Part shown: one piece after another, positions 1-6,146 of the stretch | Numbering within the stretch: position 1 is the first letter of the stretch | Layout: each line of letters opens with the position of its first letter | Origin: Bradyrhizobium sp. | GTDB taxonomy: Bacteria > Pseudomonadota > Alphaproteobacteria > Rhizobiales > Xanthobacteraceae | Assembly (NCBI GenBank): GCA_028290165.1 | Contig: JAQGKJ010000216.1 | Location: 1-6,146, forward strand | Reading direction: 5' to 3' | Length of the DNA stretch: 6,146 nt | Notes under the pieces: generated by a model | Told to the model about the DNA's origin: nothing | The model's input: only the letters and a program-made list of their open reading frames with translations | Databases searched by the model: none | Made by a program: the position numbers and the translations under genes

Positions 1-1011
1 ATTATCGCCGCCGACGCGTCGGCCCGCGATTTCGGCGCCGGCGCCGAACCGCAGCGTTATCCCGACCCCGACATCGTCGTGATCGATCCCAAGCGCTTCA
101 AGGCCAAGGTCGGCAATACCGCCATCAAGCGGCTCTATACGGGCTGTCTGTGGGCGGAAGGGCCGGCCTGGAACGCCCAGGGCCAATATCTCGTGTGGAG
201 CGACATTCCCGCCAACCGCCAATTGCGCTACCTCGACGATGACGGGCACATTTCAGAGCAGTTCCACAAACCGTCCAACGAGGCCAACGGCAACACCTTC
301 GATTTCGAAGGCCGGCAAATCAGCGCCGAGCGGACCCGGCTGGTCCGTTTCGAACACAACGGGGCGCTGACCACGCTGGCCGAGCAGGCCAATGGCAAGC
401 CGCTCAACGGACCGAACGACATGGTCGTTCACCCCAACGACAAGTCGATCTGGTTCACCGATCCCGGCTATGGAGCGATCTCGATCTATGAGGGGCAGCT
501 GGCCAAGACCGGTTCCGTCCAGCCCTATCAGAAAGAGGCGGTGTACCGGCTCGACGCCCAGACCGGCCAGCTCAGCAAGGTCGCCGACGAGCCGTTCAAG
601 CCGAACGGGATTGCGTTCAGCCACGACTACAAGAAGGTTTATGTCTGCGATACCGGCATCACGCATTACCCGAACGCCAACAATATCGTCTGGCAGTACG
701 ACCTGAACGGCGACAAGCTTTCAAACCCGCGCACACTGATCGACATGAAGCTCGACGGCAAGTCGGGCTTCCCCGACGGCTTGCGGGTCGACATCGACGG
801 CAACATCTGGGTCGGCGCCGGCTGGGTCGGCCCTGGCTATGACGGCGTCCAGGTTTTCGCGCCCGATGGCGCGCGCATTGGCCAGATTCTTCTGCCCGAG
901 ACCTGCGCCAATCTCACCTTCGGTGGCAAGAAGCGAAACCACCTGTTCATGACGGCGAGCCAGTCGTTGTACTCGGTCTATGTGGAGACGCAGGGCGCTC
1001 ACAATTGCTGA
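1..1011 (+). CDS. SMP-30/gluconolactonase/LRE family protein, 5' end outside window
   Basis: Probable calcium- or zinc-dependent sugar-lactone hydrolase with a six-bladed beta-propeller. The frame is open from base 1, so the gene starts upstream. A GTG at 79 is in frame, but it has no purine-rich ribosome site before it, and the 26 codons ahead of it read like family sequence (DFGAGAEPQRYPDPD), so I do not take it as the start. Numbering from that GTG, the metal and active-site residues of the SMP-30 fold can be placed: Glu27 in WAEGPAW, Asn113-Asp114 in LNGPND, Asn176 in KPNGIAFS and Asp233 in FPDGLRVDIDG. The blade motif IWFTDPGYG is also typical. From the GTG to the TGA at 1009-1011 there are 310 residues, about the size of a complete domain, so little is missing. 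The gene converges on ppc across a 58-bp gap. Substrate is unknown; paraoxonase-like or other lactonase activity is possible. Any signal peptide would lie outside the window. Confidence 0.88.
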   Translation: MIAADASARDFGAGAEPQRYPDPDIVVIDPKRFKAKVGNTAIKRLYTGCLWAEGPAWNAQGQYLVWSDIPANRQLRYLDDDGHISEQFHKPSNEANGNTFDFEGRQISAERTRLVRFEHNGALTTLAEQANGKPLNGPNDMVVHPNDKSIWFTDPGYGAISIYEGQLAKTGSVQPYQKEAVYRLDAQTGQLSKVADEPFKPNGIAFSHDYKKVYVCDTGITHYPNANNIVWQYDLNGDKLSNPRTLIDMKLDGKSGFPDGLRVDIDGNIWVGAGWVGPGYDGVQVFAPDGARIGQILLPETCANLTFGGKKRNHLFMTASQSLYSVYVETQGAHNC

Positions 1012-1027
1012 GGGGCTATCTCCACGA

Positions 1028-1053
1028 GTCGTCCCCGCGTTCGCGGGGGCGAC
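1028..1053. repeat. GC-rich hairpin between convergent genes, possible bidirectional terminator
   Basis: GTCGTCCCCGC (1028-1038) pairs with GCGGGGGCGAC (1043-1053) across a GTTC loop, with a single G:T pair in an 11-bp stem. It lies between the stop codon of the SMP-30 gene (1011) and that of ppc (1070), where a bidirectional terminator would be expected. No T-tract follows on either strand, so it is not a classical intrinsic terminator. Read in frame on the + strand it gives VVPAFAGAT, a peptide often seen when dispersed REP-type palindromes are translated by mistake. I infer it is one copy of a genome-wide repeat. Confidence 0.6.
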
Positions 1054-1069
1054 ATCGGAGGACTTGGAG

Positions 1070-3877
1070 CTACCCGCTATTGCGCAATCCCGCCGAGATC
1101 CCGTTGATGGTGATCTGAATGCCGCGCAAAATCTGCTCGTCGGGATTTTGGGCGCGATGCTCCTTCAGGAGCTCGACCTGCACGTGGTTGAGCGGATCGA
1201 GATAAGGAAAACGGTTTCGGATCGAACGTTCGAGCAACGGGTTGCCCTGCAACAAGCGCTCCTGCCCCATAATGTCGAGGAGCAAATCGATTGAGGTCTG
1301 CCACTCCTGCCGAATGCGCCCGAAGATATTTTCGCGCAACGCCACATCCGGCACCAGTTCGGCATAGCGCGAGGCGATCGCGATCGAGCTTTTCGCGAGC
1401 ACCATGTCCATGTTCGACAACAAAGTGCGGAAGAACGGCCACACGCGATAGAGTTCTCTGAGGAAAGGCATGCCCTTGTCGGGATGGTCCTTGATCCAGG
1501 TTTCCACCGCGCTGCCAAATCCGTACCAGCCCGGCAGCATCAACCGGCATTGTGCCCAGCTGAACACCCAGGGAATGGCGCGGAGGTCCTCGATCTCACG
1601 GGTTTTCTTGCGCGAGGCCGGCCGGCTGCCGATGTTCAGCGTGGCAATTTCGGTGATGACGGTGGAAGCCCAGAAATAATCGGCAAAGCCCTCGGTTTCA
1701 TAGACCAGCCCGCGATAGGCCTTGAAGGCCAGCGCCGAGAGCTGGTCCATCGCTTCGAGATATTCATGCCTCGGCGCGCTCTGCCGCGGCTGCAGCAGGC
1801 TTGCCTCGAGGGTGGCGGCGGCGAGAATTTCCAGATTGTTGCGGCCGACTTCGGCGTTGGAATATTTACTGGAGATGATTTCGCCCTGCTCCGTGATCCG
1901 GATCTGGCCGTTCACCGCGCCGCCCGGTTGCGCAATGATGGCGTCGTAGCTCGGGCCGCCGCCGCGCCCGACCGAGCCGCCGCGGCCGTGAAACAGCCGT
2001 AACCGCACATGGTGGCGCTCGAACACCTCGACCAGCCCGATCTCGGCCTTGTAGAGTTCCCAGCCCGAGGTGACGAAGCCGCCGTCCTTGTTGCTGTCGG
2101 AATAACCGAGCATCACCTCCTGCACCGAGCCGCGGCTATCTACCAGCTTGCGGTAATCGTGCATCGACAGCATCCGGTCCATGATGCCGCTGGACGCCTG
2201 CAAATCCTCGATGGTTTCGAAGAGCGGCACGATGTTGATGGCGCTGCGGCCCGAGGGGTCGACGAGGCCGGCGTCTTTCAGGAGCAGCGCGACCTCCAGC
2301 ATGTCGGACACCCCCTTGCACATGGAGATAATGCATTGGGGGATCACGTCGGCGCCGAATTTGACGTGCGCCTCGGCGGCTGCATGGAAGACCGCGAGTT
2401 CGTCCAGCGTCTCGTCGCTGTATTTGACGAACGAAGACGTCAGCGGTCGCGCATTGCGCAGCTCGCTCGCAAGAAGCGCAATCCGCGCTTCTTCGTTCAA
2501 TGCCAGATAGGACATGCCGGGCATGGCCGCGTCGATCAATTCCGCGACCGTGCGTTCGTGCACGGCGGAATTCTGCCGCATGTCGAGACATGCCAGATGA
2601 AAACCGAAGCAATCGACCGCGCGGCGCAAGAACCGCAGCCGTCCGCGCGCGATCACGCGCGAATTGTTCGATATCAGCGAGCGGTGCAGGACATCGAGAT
2701 CGGCCTTGAACTCCTCAACATTGGCGTAGGGCGCCGCTGCTCCGACCGGTGGCCGCATGGTTTCCACCTCCAGCCTCGCGGCGGTGGCAGTGAGCCGGGC
2801 GTAAATGCCGGACACGGCCAGCCGATAGGGCTCGCCGCTTCGATGCGGCGAGGTGTCGGGCGAACGCTCGGCGAGCGCGCGCAAATCCTTCGAGACATCG
2901 GCAAGATGCGCCGCGAGCGACAGTTCGGCGCCGAGCATGTGCAGTTCCTCGAGATAAAAGCGCAGCACGCGGCTACTCTGGAGGCGCAGCGTTCCGCGCA
3001 TCACTTCCGCTGTGACAAACGGGTTGCCGTCGCGATCGCCGCCGATCCAGCTTCCCATCTTCAAGAACGACGCCAGTTCGCTTTGCGCGGCGCCGTCGCC
3101 TTCGTTCAATCGATCCTCCAGCGCGCAATGCAGCCGCGGCACCTCGTGCAGGAAGGTGTAATCATAGAAAGACAGCCCGTTGGCGACTTCATCGAGCACG
3201 GTGAGCTTGGTGCGCCGTAGCAGATTGGTCTGCCACAGCGTCAGCACCGCGCGGCGCAACTGCTCGTCGCTCGCCTCGGTCTCTTCGGGCGTCAACTGGA
3301 CGCGCTCGCGCCGATCCAGCAGCGCGGCGATCTCCATCTCGCGGTCGATCGTGCTCTTGCGGCGAACTTCGGTGGGGTGCGCGGTGAGAACCGGGCCGAC
3401 CAGGGCGCTGGCAAAGAACTTGCGCAGGTCGGCGGCGCTGAAGCCGGCCCCACGCGCATGCGACAGCGTCAGCGCCAGCGTTCCCGGACGCGGCGCCCCG
3501 CGGGCGGAAGAGCGCATCTGCCGGATGTTGTTCTGGTCTTCGGCAATGTTGGCAAGGTGCGAAAAATAGCTGAAGGCGCGCACGATGCGCACGGTCTGGC
3601 CGGTTGACATGCTGTCGAGGATCAGTTCGAGCTCGCGCCGCGCCGGCCGGTCGTCGTCCCGATGGAACCGGATCGAGGTCTGCCGGATGCGCTCGACCAG
3701 GTCGAACACGTCGGCGCCTTCCTGGTCGCGCACGGTGTCGCCGAGGATGCGTCCGAGCAGCCGGATGTCATTCCGCAGCCGGGCATCTTCTTCAAGCGCC
3801 AAAGCTTCACGCTCAGAGGCTTCCTCGGCGCGATTGGATCGCAGGTCGGTATCGGAAGGCATGATCTGGGGTGACAT
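1070..3877 (-). CDS. ppc: phosphoenolpyruvate carboxylase
   Basis: Cytoplasmic anaplerotic enzyme: PEP + bicarbonate gives oxaloacetate + phosphate, feeding the TCA cycle and aspartate-family synthesis. It has 935 residues, somewhat longer than the 883 of E. coli, and is full length. Visible motifs, with E. coli equivalents, are VLTAHPTE with catalytic His167 (His138), [12 protein letters not shown] at 275-286, LDMRQ with Arg434, VPLFET with metal ligand Glu554 (Glu506), [10 protein letters not shown] with Asp594 (Asp543) and Lys597 (Lys546), [12 protein letters not shown] with His630, Arg632 and Arg638, GSRP Arg752 (Arg699), and LRAIPW Arg766 (Arg713). The protein ends in the family C-terminus AGLRNSG. 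The four aspartate-inhibitor ligands of the E. coli enzyme (Arg587, Lys773, Arg832, Asn881) correspond to Arg638, Lys829, Arg889 and Asn933, so feedback inhibition by aspartate or malate is predicted. The plant N-terminal phosphorylation motif is absent. The ATG at 3877 is chosen because GGAG lies 9 nt upstream. Position 773 is Ser (VFSWAQ), where E. coli has Ala. Confidence 0.98.
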   Translation of the reverse strand: MSPQIMPSDTDLRSNRAEEASEREALALEEDARLRNDIRLLGRILGDTVRDQEGADVFDLVERIRQTSIRFHRDDDRPARRELELILDSMSTGQTVRIVRAFSYFSHLANIAEDQNNIRQMRSSARGAPRPGTLALTLSHARGAGFSAADLRKFFASALVGPVLTAHPTEVRRKSTIDREMEIAALLDRRERVQLTPEETEASDEQLRRAVLTLWQTNLLRRTKLTVLDEVANGLSFYDYTFLHEVPRLHCALEDRLNEGDGAAQSELASFLKMGSWIGGDRDGNPFVTAEVMRGTLRLQSSRVLRFYLEELHMLGAELSLAAHLADVSKDLRALAERSPDTSPHRSGEPYRLAVSGIYARLTATAARLEVETMRPPVGAAAPYANVEEFKADLDVLHRSLISNNSRVIARGRLRFLRRAVDCFGFHLACLDMRQNSAVHERTVAELIDAAMPGMSYLALNEEARIALLASELRNARPLTSSFVKYSDETLDELAVFHAAAEAHVKFGADVIPQCIISMCKGVSDMLEVALLLKDAGLVDPSGRSAINIVPLFETIEDLQASSGIMDRMLSMHDYRKLVDSRGSVQEVMLGYSDSNKDGGFVTSGWELYKAEIGLVEVFERHHVRLRLFHGRGGSVGRGGGPSYDAIIAQPGGAVNGQIRITEQGEIISSKYSNAEVGRNNLEILAAATLEASLLQPRQSAPRHEYLEAMDQLSALAFKAYRGLVYETEGFADYFWASTVITEIATLNIGSRPASRKKTREIEDLRAIPWVFSWAQCRLMLPGWYGFGSAVETWIKDHPDKGMPFLRELYRVWPFFRTLLSNMDMVLAKSSIAIASRYAELVPDVALRENIFGRIRQEWQTSIDLLLDIMGQERLLQGNPLLERSIRNRFPYLDPLNHVQVELLKEHRAQNPDEQILRGIQITINGISAGLRNSG

Positions 3878-3886
3878 GGCGAGATG

Positions 3887-3890
3887 CTCC
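3887..3890 (-). promoter_or_regulatory. ribosome binding site of ppc
   Basis: On the - strand GGAG stands 9 nt before the ATG at 3875-3877. This favours that start over the internal ATG five codons later (MSPQIM). I see no convincing -35/-10 pair in the rest of the 169-bp leader (3878-4046), so ppc may use its own weak or alternative promoter there or be read from the upstream ligase gene. Confidence 0.6.
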
Positions 3891-3973
3891 AGAAAACTGC
3901 CCGGCTCCCTTGAGTCGCAATTTTTCGGCGCTAAAGCAAGACCAAGAAAAGGGCGATGGCCATTTGCGTAGCG

Positions 3974-4024
3974 TCCTCATCCTGAAGGAGCGACCGGCGC
4001 AAGGGCGCCTCCTCACCATGAGGA
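3974..4024. repeat. REP-like imperfect palindrome between acyl-CoA synthetase gene and ppc
   Basis: The outer arms TCCTCAT (3974-3980) and ATGAGGA (4018-4024) are perfect inverted repeats. Inside them TGAAGGAGCG and its partner CGCCTCCTCA continue the pairing imperfectly, and a small central hairpin forms from GGCGC (3996-4000) and GCGCC (4005-4009) with an AAGG loop. This resembles the dispersed CTCATGGTGAGGAG-type palindromes I associate with Bradyrhizobium and Rhodopseudomonas intergenic regions, in a degenerate copy. It starts about 20 bp past the ligase stop codon and about 100 bp before ppc, so in mRNA it could protect the ligase 3' end or separate the two transcripts. Those roles are inference. 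Confidence 0.6.
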
Positions 4025-4046
4025 GCGCCCGTTCATCCCGATCGCG

Positions 4047-5594
4047 TCAAATCCTCCGCCCCGCCCTTTCCCAATAGGGATCGCGCAAGCGGCGCTTAAA
4101 AATCTTGCCGGAATCCTCCCGCGGCAGATGAACATGGATTTCGACGTGTTTTGGTACTTTGTAGTCGGCGAGCGAAGTTTTCAGCTGGGCCCGGATCAAT
4201 CCGACATCCAGCGTGACGCCGGCCTGCGGTTCCACCGCCGCCATCAGCGCCTCGCCGAATTCATCGTCGGGGATGCCGAACACCGCGCAGTCGTGGACGC
4301 CGGGAACCGCATGCAGCGCGGCCTCGATTTCGGCCGGATAAATGTTGACGCCGCCCGAGATCACCATGTCGCGCTTGCGGTCGCAGAGGAAGACATAGCC
4401 GTCCTCATCGATATATCCGACATCGCCGCTGGTGATAAAACCGTCGCGTTCGATCTCGGCGCGCTTTTCGGGCTTGTTGTGATAGGTGAAATCCGGGGTG
4501 TCCGCGGTCCGCGAATAGATTTCGCCGATCTCGCCTTGCGGCAGCGGGACGCCATTGTCGCCGAGAAAGCGCAGTTCGACGCCGTCGAGGACCTTGCCGA
4601 CCGTGCCCGGCTTCTTCAGCGCATCTGTGGAACTGGCGAATGTCAGCGCACTGGATTCGGTGCTCCCGTAATATTCGTAGATCACCGGCCCCCACCATTC
4701 GATCATCGCGCGCTTCACATCGGCGGGGCATGGCGCCGCGGCATGAACCACGTGGCGTAGCGAGGAAATGTCATATTTCCTGCGCACGGCTTGCGGCAGC
4801 TTCATCAGCCGGACGAACATGGTCGGCACCATGAAGATGGTGTCGATCCTCTCGCCCTCGACCAGTCGCAGAAATTGCTCGGGCTCGAACCGCGGCATCA
4901 GCACCAGCGCGCCGCCGAGGCGGCCGGAGCGCAGGCCGAACGAATTCGGCGCGGAATGATACAGCGGCCCCGGCAGCAGCGCCCGCACGCCCGGCTTCAG
5001 GCCATAGATCAGCGCGCGCAAACGTTCCGACGCGGCGGTCTGCTCCCGTGTCGGCGCGCACCGCCGTACCCCCTTTGGATGACCTGTGGTGCCCGAGGTG
5101 TAGATCATGTTCGCCGGCTGCGGCAGCGCCGGGCCGTCGTAGGGCCTCTGTTCTCCGAGCCAGGATTCAAAATCAACCGCGAAATCGGGGGTCACGAGAT
5201 GATCAGGATCGATCTTGTAATTCGCTAGAATTTCCGGCGGCACAGGCACGCTAAGCACGGTAACGCCGGCGGGAATCACATCGCGCAATTGATGCAGCAT
5301 GTCGGCATGACCGATCAGGACCGGCGTTCCCGAGTCCTTCAGGATGTAGTCGATCTCCTCCGGCTTGAAGTGCCAGTTGACAGGCACGCCGTAAGCGCCG
5401 AGCCGCATCGCGGCATAGGCCGCCTCGATGAAGACGATGTCGTTGCGCATGAGAATGCAGACGCTGTCGCCCTGCCTGACGCCAAGCTTTTGCAAGCCGC
5501 CGGCGATGCGGGCCGCACGATCAGCGACCTCGGCGTGGCTGCGTTTTCGCTGACCGCTGATGATGCCGAGGAAGGGCTGCTGTGTTTCGATCAT
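4047..5594 (-). CDS. AMP-forming acyl-CoA synthetase (ligase)
   Basis: Activates a carboxylic acid with ATP and CoA through an acyl-adenylate, giving acyl-CoA, AMP and pyrophosphate; probably cytoplasmic. It has 515 residues from the ATG at 5592-5594, normal for the ANL superfamily. Motifs in order are the P-loop YTSGTTGHPKG (165-175), YEYYGSTES (306-314), the SGD of motif A7 (389-391), the hinge and A8 stretch DRKRDMVISGGVNIYP (405-420), and the C-terminal adenylation lysine Lys497 in DSGKIFKRRL. An in-frame GTG at 5694-5696 would add 34 residues, but these are encoded by the palindromic repeat and the 17-bp duplication and look nothing like the family, so I reject that start. The gene lies 149 bp downstream of a crotonase gene on the same strand, which suggests joint work in fatty, aromatic or dicarboxylic acid breakdown. 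The acid cannot be named; FadD-like, crotonobetaine- and bile-acid-ligase-like enzymes share these motifs. Confidence 0.93.
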   Translation of the reverse strand: MIETQQPFLGIISGQRKRSHAEVADRAARIAGGLQKLGVRQGDSVCILMRNDIVFIEAAYAAMRLGAYGVPVNWHFKPEEIDYILKDSGTPVLIGHADMLHQLRDVIPAGVTVLSVPVPPEILANYKIDPDHLVTPDFAVDFESWLGEQRPYDGPALPQPANMIYTSGTTGHPKGVRRCAPTREQTAASERLRALIYGLKPGVRALLPGPLYHSAPNSFGLRSGRLGGALVLMPRFEPEQFLRLVEGERIDTIFMVPTMFVRLMKLPQAVRRKYDISSLRHVVHAAAPCPADVKRAMIEWWGPVIYEYYGSTESSALTFASSTDALKKPGTVGKVLDGVELRFLGDNGVPLPQGEIGEIYSRTADTPDFTYHNKPEKRAEIERDGFITSGDVGYIDEDGYVFLCDRKRDMVISGGVNIYPAEIEAALHAVPGVHDCAVFGIPDDEFGEALMAAVEPQAGVTLDVGLIRAQLKTSLADYKVPKHVEIHVHLPREDSGKIFKRRLRDPYWERAGRRI

Positions 5595-5627
5595 TGTGTA
5601 CTTCTTTGAATTGTGTACTTCTTTGAA
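5594..5627. repeat. perfect 17-bp tandem duplication in acyl-CoA synthetase leader
   Basis: Two identical, directly adjacent copies of TTGTGTACTTCTTTGAA occupy 5594-5610 and 5611-5627. On the coding (-) strand the unit is TTCAAAGAAGTACACAA, and the final A of the proximal copy is the A of the ligase ATG. The unit therefore carries the whole ribosome-binding region, duplicated exactly once. It is much more AT-rich than the flanking DNA. Seventeen is not a multiple of three, so the copies cannot both extend one reading frame in a conserved way. Confidence 0.95.
5601..5607 (-). promoter_or_regulatory. weak ribosome binding site of the acyl-CoA synthetase gene
   Basis: AAAGAAG on the - strand sits 6 nt before the ATG at 5592-5594. 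It is a poor match to AGGAGG, but its spacing and purine content support this start. An identical copy lies 17 nt further upstream because of the tandem duplication. No comparable purine-rich site with good spacing serves the alternative GTG at 5696. Confidence 0.5.
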
Positions 5628-5638
5628 TTTTGAAAAGC

Positions 5639-5743
5639 CGTCATCCTGAGCAGCGCGCTCCTGCGCGCGTCTCGAAGGATGAGTCACACGGAACACTGCA
5701 TCCTTCGAGGCTCGCCGAAGACGGCTCGCACCTCAGGATGACG
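5639..5743. repeat. large nested inverted repeat (REP/BIME-like element)
   Basis: The ends are a perfect 12-bp inverted repeat: CGTCATCCTGAG (5639-5650) and CTCAGGATGACG (5732-5743). Inside is a second perfect pair, CTCGAAGGATG (5671-5681) and CATCCTTCGAG (5699-5709), around a 17-nt loop. Each arm between the stems also folds on itself: a GCGCG/CGCGC pair within 5653-5668 on the left, and GCCG/CGGC around AAGA (5714-5725) on the right. The result is a cloverleaf-like or cruciform shape of about 105 bp. The element ends directly against the crotonase stop codon (5744-5746) and lies 44 bp before the ligase ATG. No open reading frame for a transposase is present, so if mobile it would be non-autonomous. 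Confidence 0.85.
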
Positions 5744-6146
5744 TCAAACGTCGGCGAAGCGCGGCGGGCGCTTTTCGATATTGGCGCGGACCGCCTCGGT
5801 TTGGTTCGGACTGCCCAACAGCTTCTGCTGCTCGACGGATTCGGCCAACAGCGCCGGGCCGGGATCAACGGAAAGATCATTCAGCAGGCGCTTGGCGGCG
5901 CGAATGGCTTCCGGACTCTTGCCCGCGATCTCGCGCGCGACCTCGAAAGCTGCCGCGCGCGGGTCGTCGCAGATCCGTGTCGCAAGACCAAAACTCAGCG
6001 CCTCCTGCGCGGAAAAGATCCGCCCGGTATAGGTCAGCTCACGCAAAATATCGTCGCGCACCAGACTGGCCAGGATTGGCGTCCCAGCCATGTCCGGCAC
6101 CAGACCCCACTTGATCTCCATGATCGACATCCGCGCGTCGGGGCTA
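5744..6146 (-). CDS. enoyl-CoA hydratase/isomerase (crotonase) family protein, 5' end outside window
   Basis: The C-terminal 133 residues of a crotonase, roughly half of the usual 260. Family enzymes hydrate or isomerise enoyl-CoA thioesters, or carry out related dehalogenation or C-C cleavage. The frame continues past the ATG at 6128-6130 to the edge as SPDAR, matching the conserved stretch before MEIKWGLVPDMAGT, so that ATG is internal. The Glu in MEIKWG (codon 6116-6118) lies where rat mitochondrial hydratase has its second catalytic glutamate, Glu164. The oxyanion-hole glycines and first glutamate lie outside the window, so the exact reaction cannot be fixed. Also typical are FSAQEALSFGLATRI, the helix SPEAIRAAKRLLN, and the C-terminus EAVRANIEKRPPRFADV. 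The TGA at 5744-5746 touches the palindromic element. The acyl-CoA synthetase gene downstream on the same strand supports a shared acyl-CoA pathway. Confidence 0.9.
   Translation of the reverse strand, partial: SPDARMSIMEIKWGLVPDMAGTPILASLVRDDILRELTYTGRIFSAQEALSFGLATRICDDPRAAAFEVAREIAGKSPEAIRAAKRLLNDLSVDPGPALLAESVEQQKLLGSPNQTEAVRANIEKRPPRFADV

Noticed and set aside
10..48. Two perfect palindromes near the left edge, GCCGACGCGTCGGC (10-23) and TTCGGCGCCGGCGCCGAA (31-48)
   Set aside because: Both lie within the coding frame of the SMP-30 gene and encode Asp/Ala/Gly-rich sequence. GC-rich codons for such residues readily give palindromes, and nothing marks them as a binding site.
253..666. 137-codon open frame on the - strand across the SMP-30 gene
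   Set aside because: The + strand frame here carries the lactonase motifs LNGPND, IWFTDPGYG and PNGIAFS. The antisense product has no such signals.
1028..1053. Calling the GTCGTCCCCGC hairpin a definite intrinsic terminator
   Set aside because: The stem is strong and well placed, but no T-tract follows on either strand, so it is listed only as a repeat with possible terminator function.
980..1294. 104-codon + strand frame spanning the gap after the SMP-30 gene
   Set aside because: It starts inside one gene, reads through the hairpin as VVPAFAGAT and continues antisense to the 3' end of ppc.
2009..3220. 403-codon open frame on the + strand opposite ppc
   Set aside because: It lies wholly antisense to a clear PEP carboxylase. 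Its product is a low-complexity Arg/Ala/His/Gln-rich mix with no recognisable motif, as expected from the mirror of GC-biased codons.
3878..3973. A sigma-70 type promoter for ppc
   Set aside because: TTGGTC and TTGCTT can be found on the - strand, but neither has a credible -10 hexamer at proper spacing.
3971..4024. CRISPR-like repeats
   Set aside because: There is one palindrome and no regularly spaced direct repeats with spacers anywhere in the window.
4128..4760. 210-codon open frame on the + strand opposite the acyl-CoA synthetase gene
   Set aside because: It is antisense to conserved ANL motifs A5 to A10 and its Asp/Ala/Arg-rich product matches no family I know; it is a shadow of the real gene.
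5639..5743. An attachment site, insertion-sequence end or tRNA-like gene
   Set aside because: The fold looks like a cloverleaf, but it lacks tRNA landmarks such as the T-loop GTTCGA sequence, and there is no transposase or integrase nearby.

Overview
The window holds four protein-coding genes on GC-rich DNA: one on the + strand and three on the - strand. Both window edges cut through a gene. Codon choice (G/C at third positions), protein motifs and palindromic intergenic repeats point to an alphaproteobacterium of the Bradyrhizobium/Rhodopseudomonas type. That assignment is by recognition only; no search was run.

Layout. 1-1011 (+) is the 3' part of an SMP-30/gluconolactonase/LRE-family gene, open to the left edge. 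It converges on 1070-3877 (-), a complete phosphoenolpyruvate carboxylase gene (ppc, 935 aa). The 58-bp gap between their stop codons holds a GC-rich hairpin (1028-1053). Upstream of ppc lies a 169-bp gap with a palindromic repeat (3974-4024). Next is 4047-5594 (-), an AMP-forming acyl-CoA synthetase (515 aa from the start chosen here). A 149-bp gap (5595-5743) follows. It holds a perfect 17-bp tandem duplication against the ligase start codon and a large nested inverted repeat (5639-5743) that ends one base before the stop codon of the last gene. That gene, 5744-6146 (-), is the 3' half of an enoyl-CoA hydratase/isomerase (crotonase) gene running off the right edge.

Function. The crotonase and acyl-CoA synthetase look like a small acyl-CoA catabolic unit: activation of a carboxylic acid to its CoA thioester, followed by hydration or isomerisation of an enoyl-CoA. 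PEP carboxylase makes oxaloacetate to replenish the TCA cycle. Its active-site residues are intact, and so are all four residues that bind the feedback inhibitor aspartate in the E. coli enzyme. The SMP-30 protein is probably a metal-dependent lactonase with no evident link to the others.

This is mostly ordinary metabolic chromosome, and I see no sign of a new defence, mobile or signalling system. The items worth a second look are in the gaps: each holds a different palindrome, and the ligase leader carries the tandem duplication. An in-frame GTG inside the repeat could also mislead start-site prediction for the ligase.
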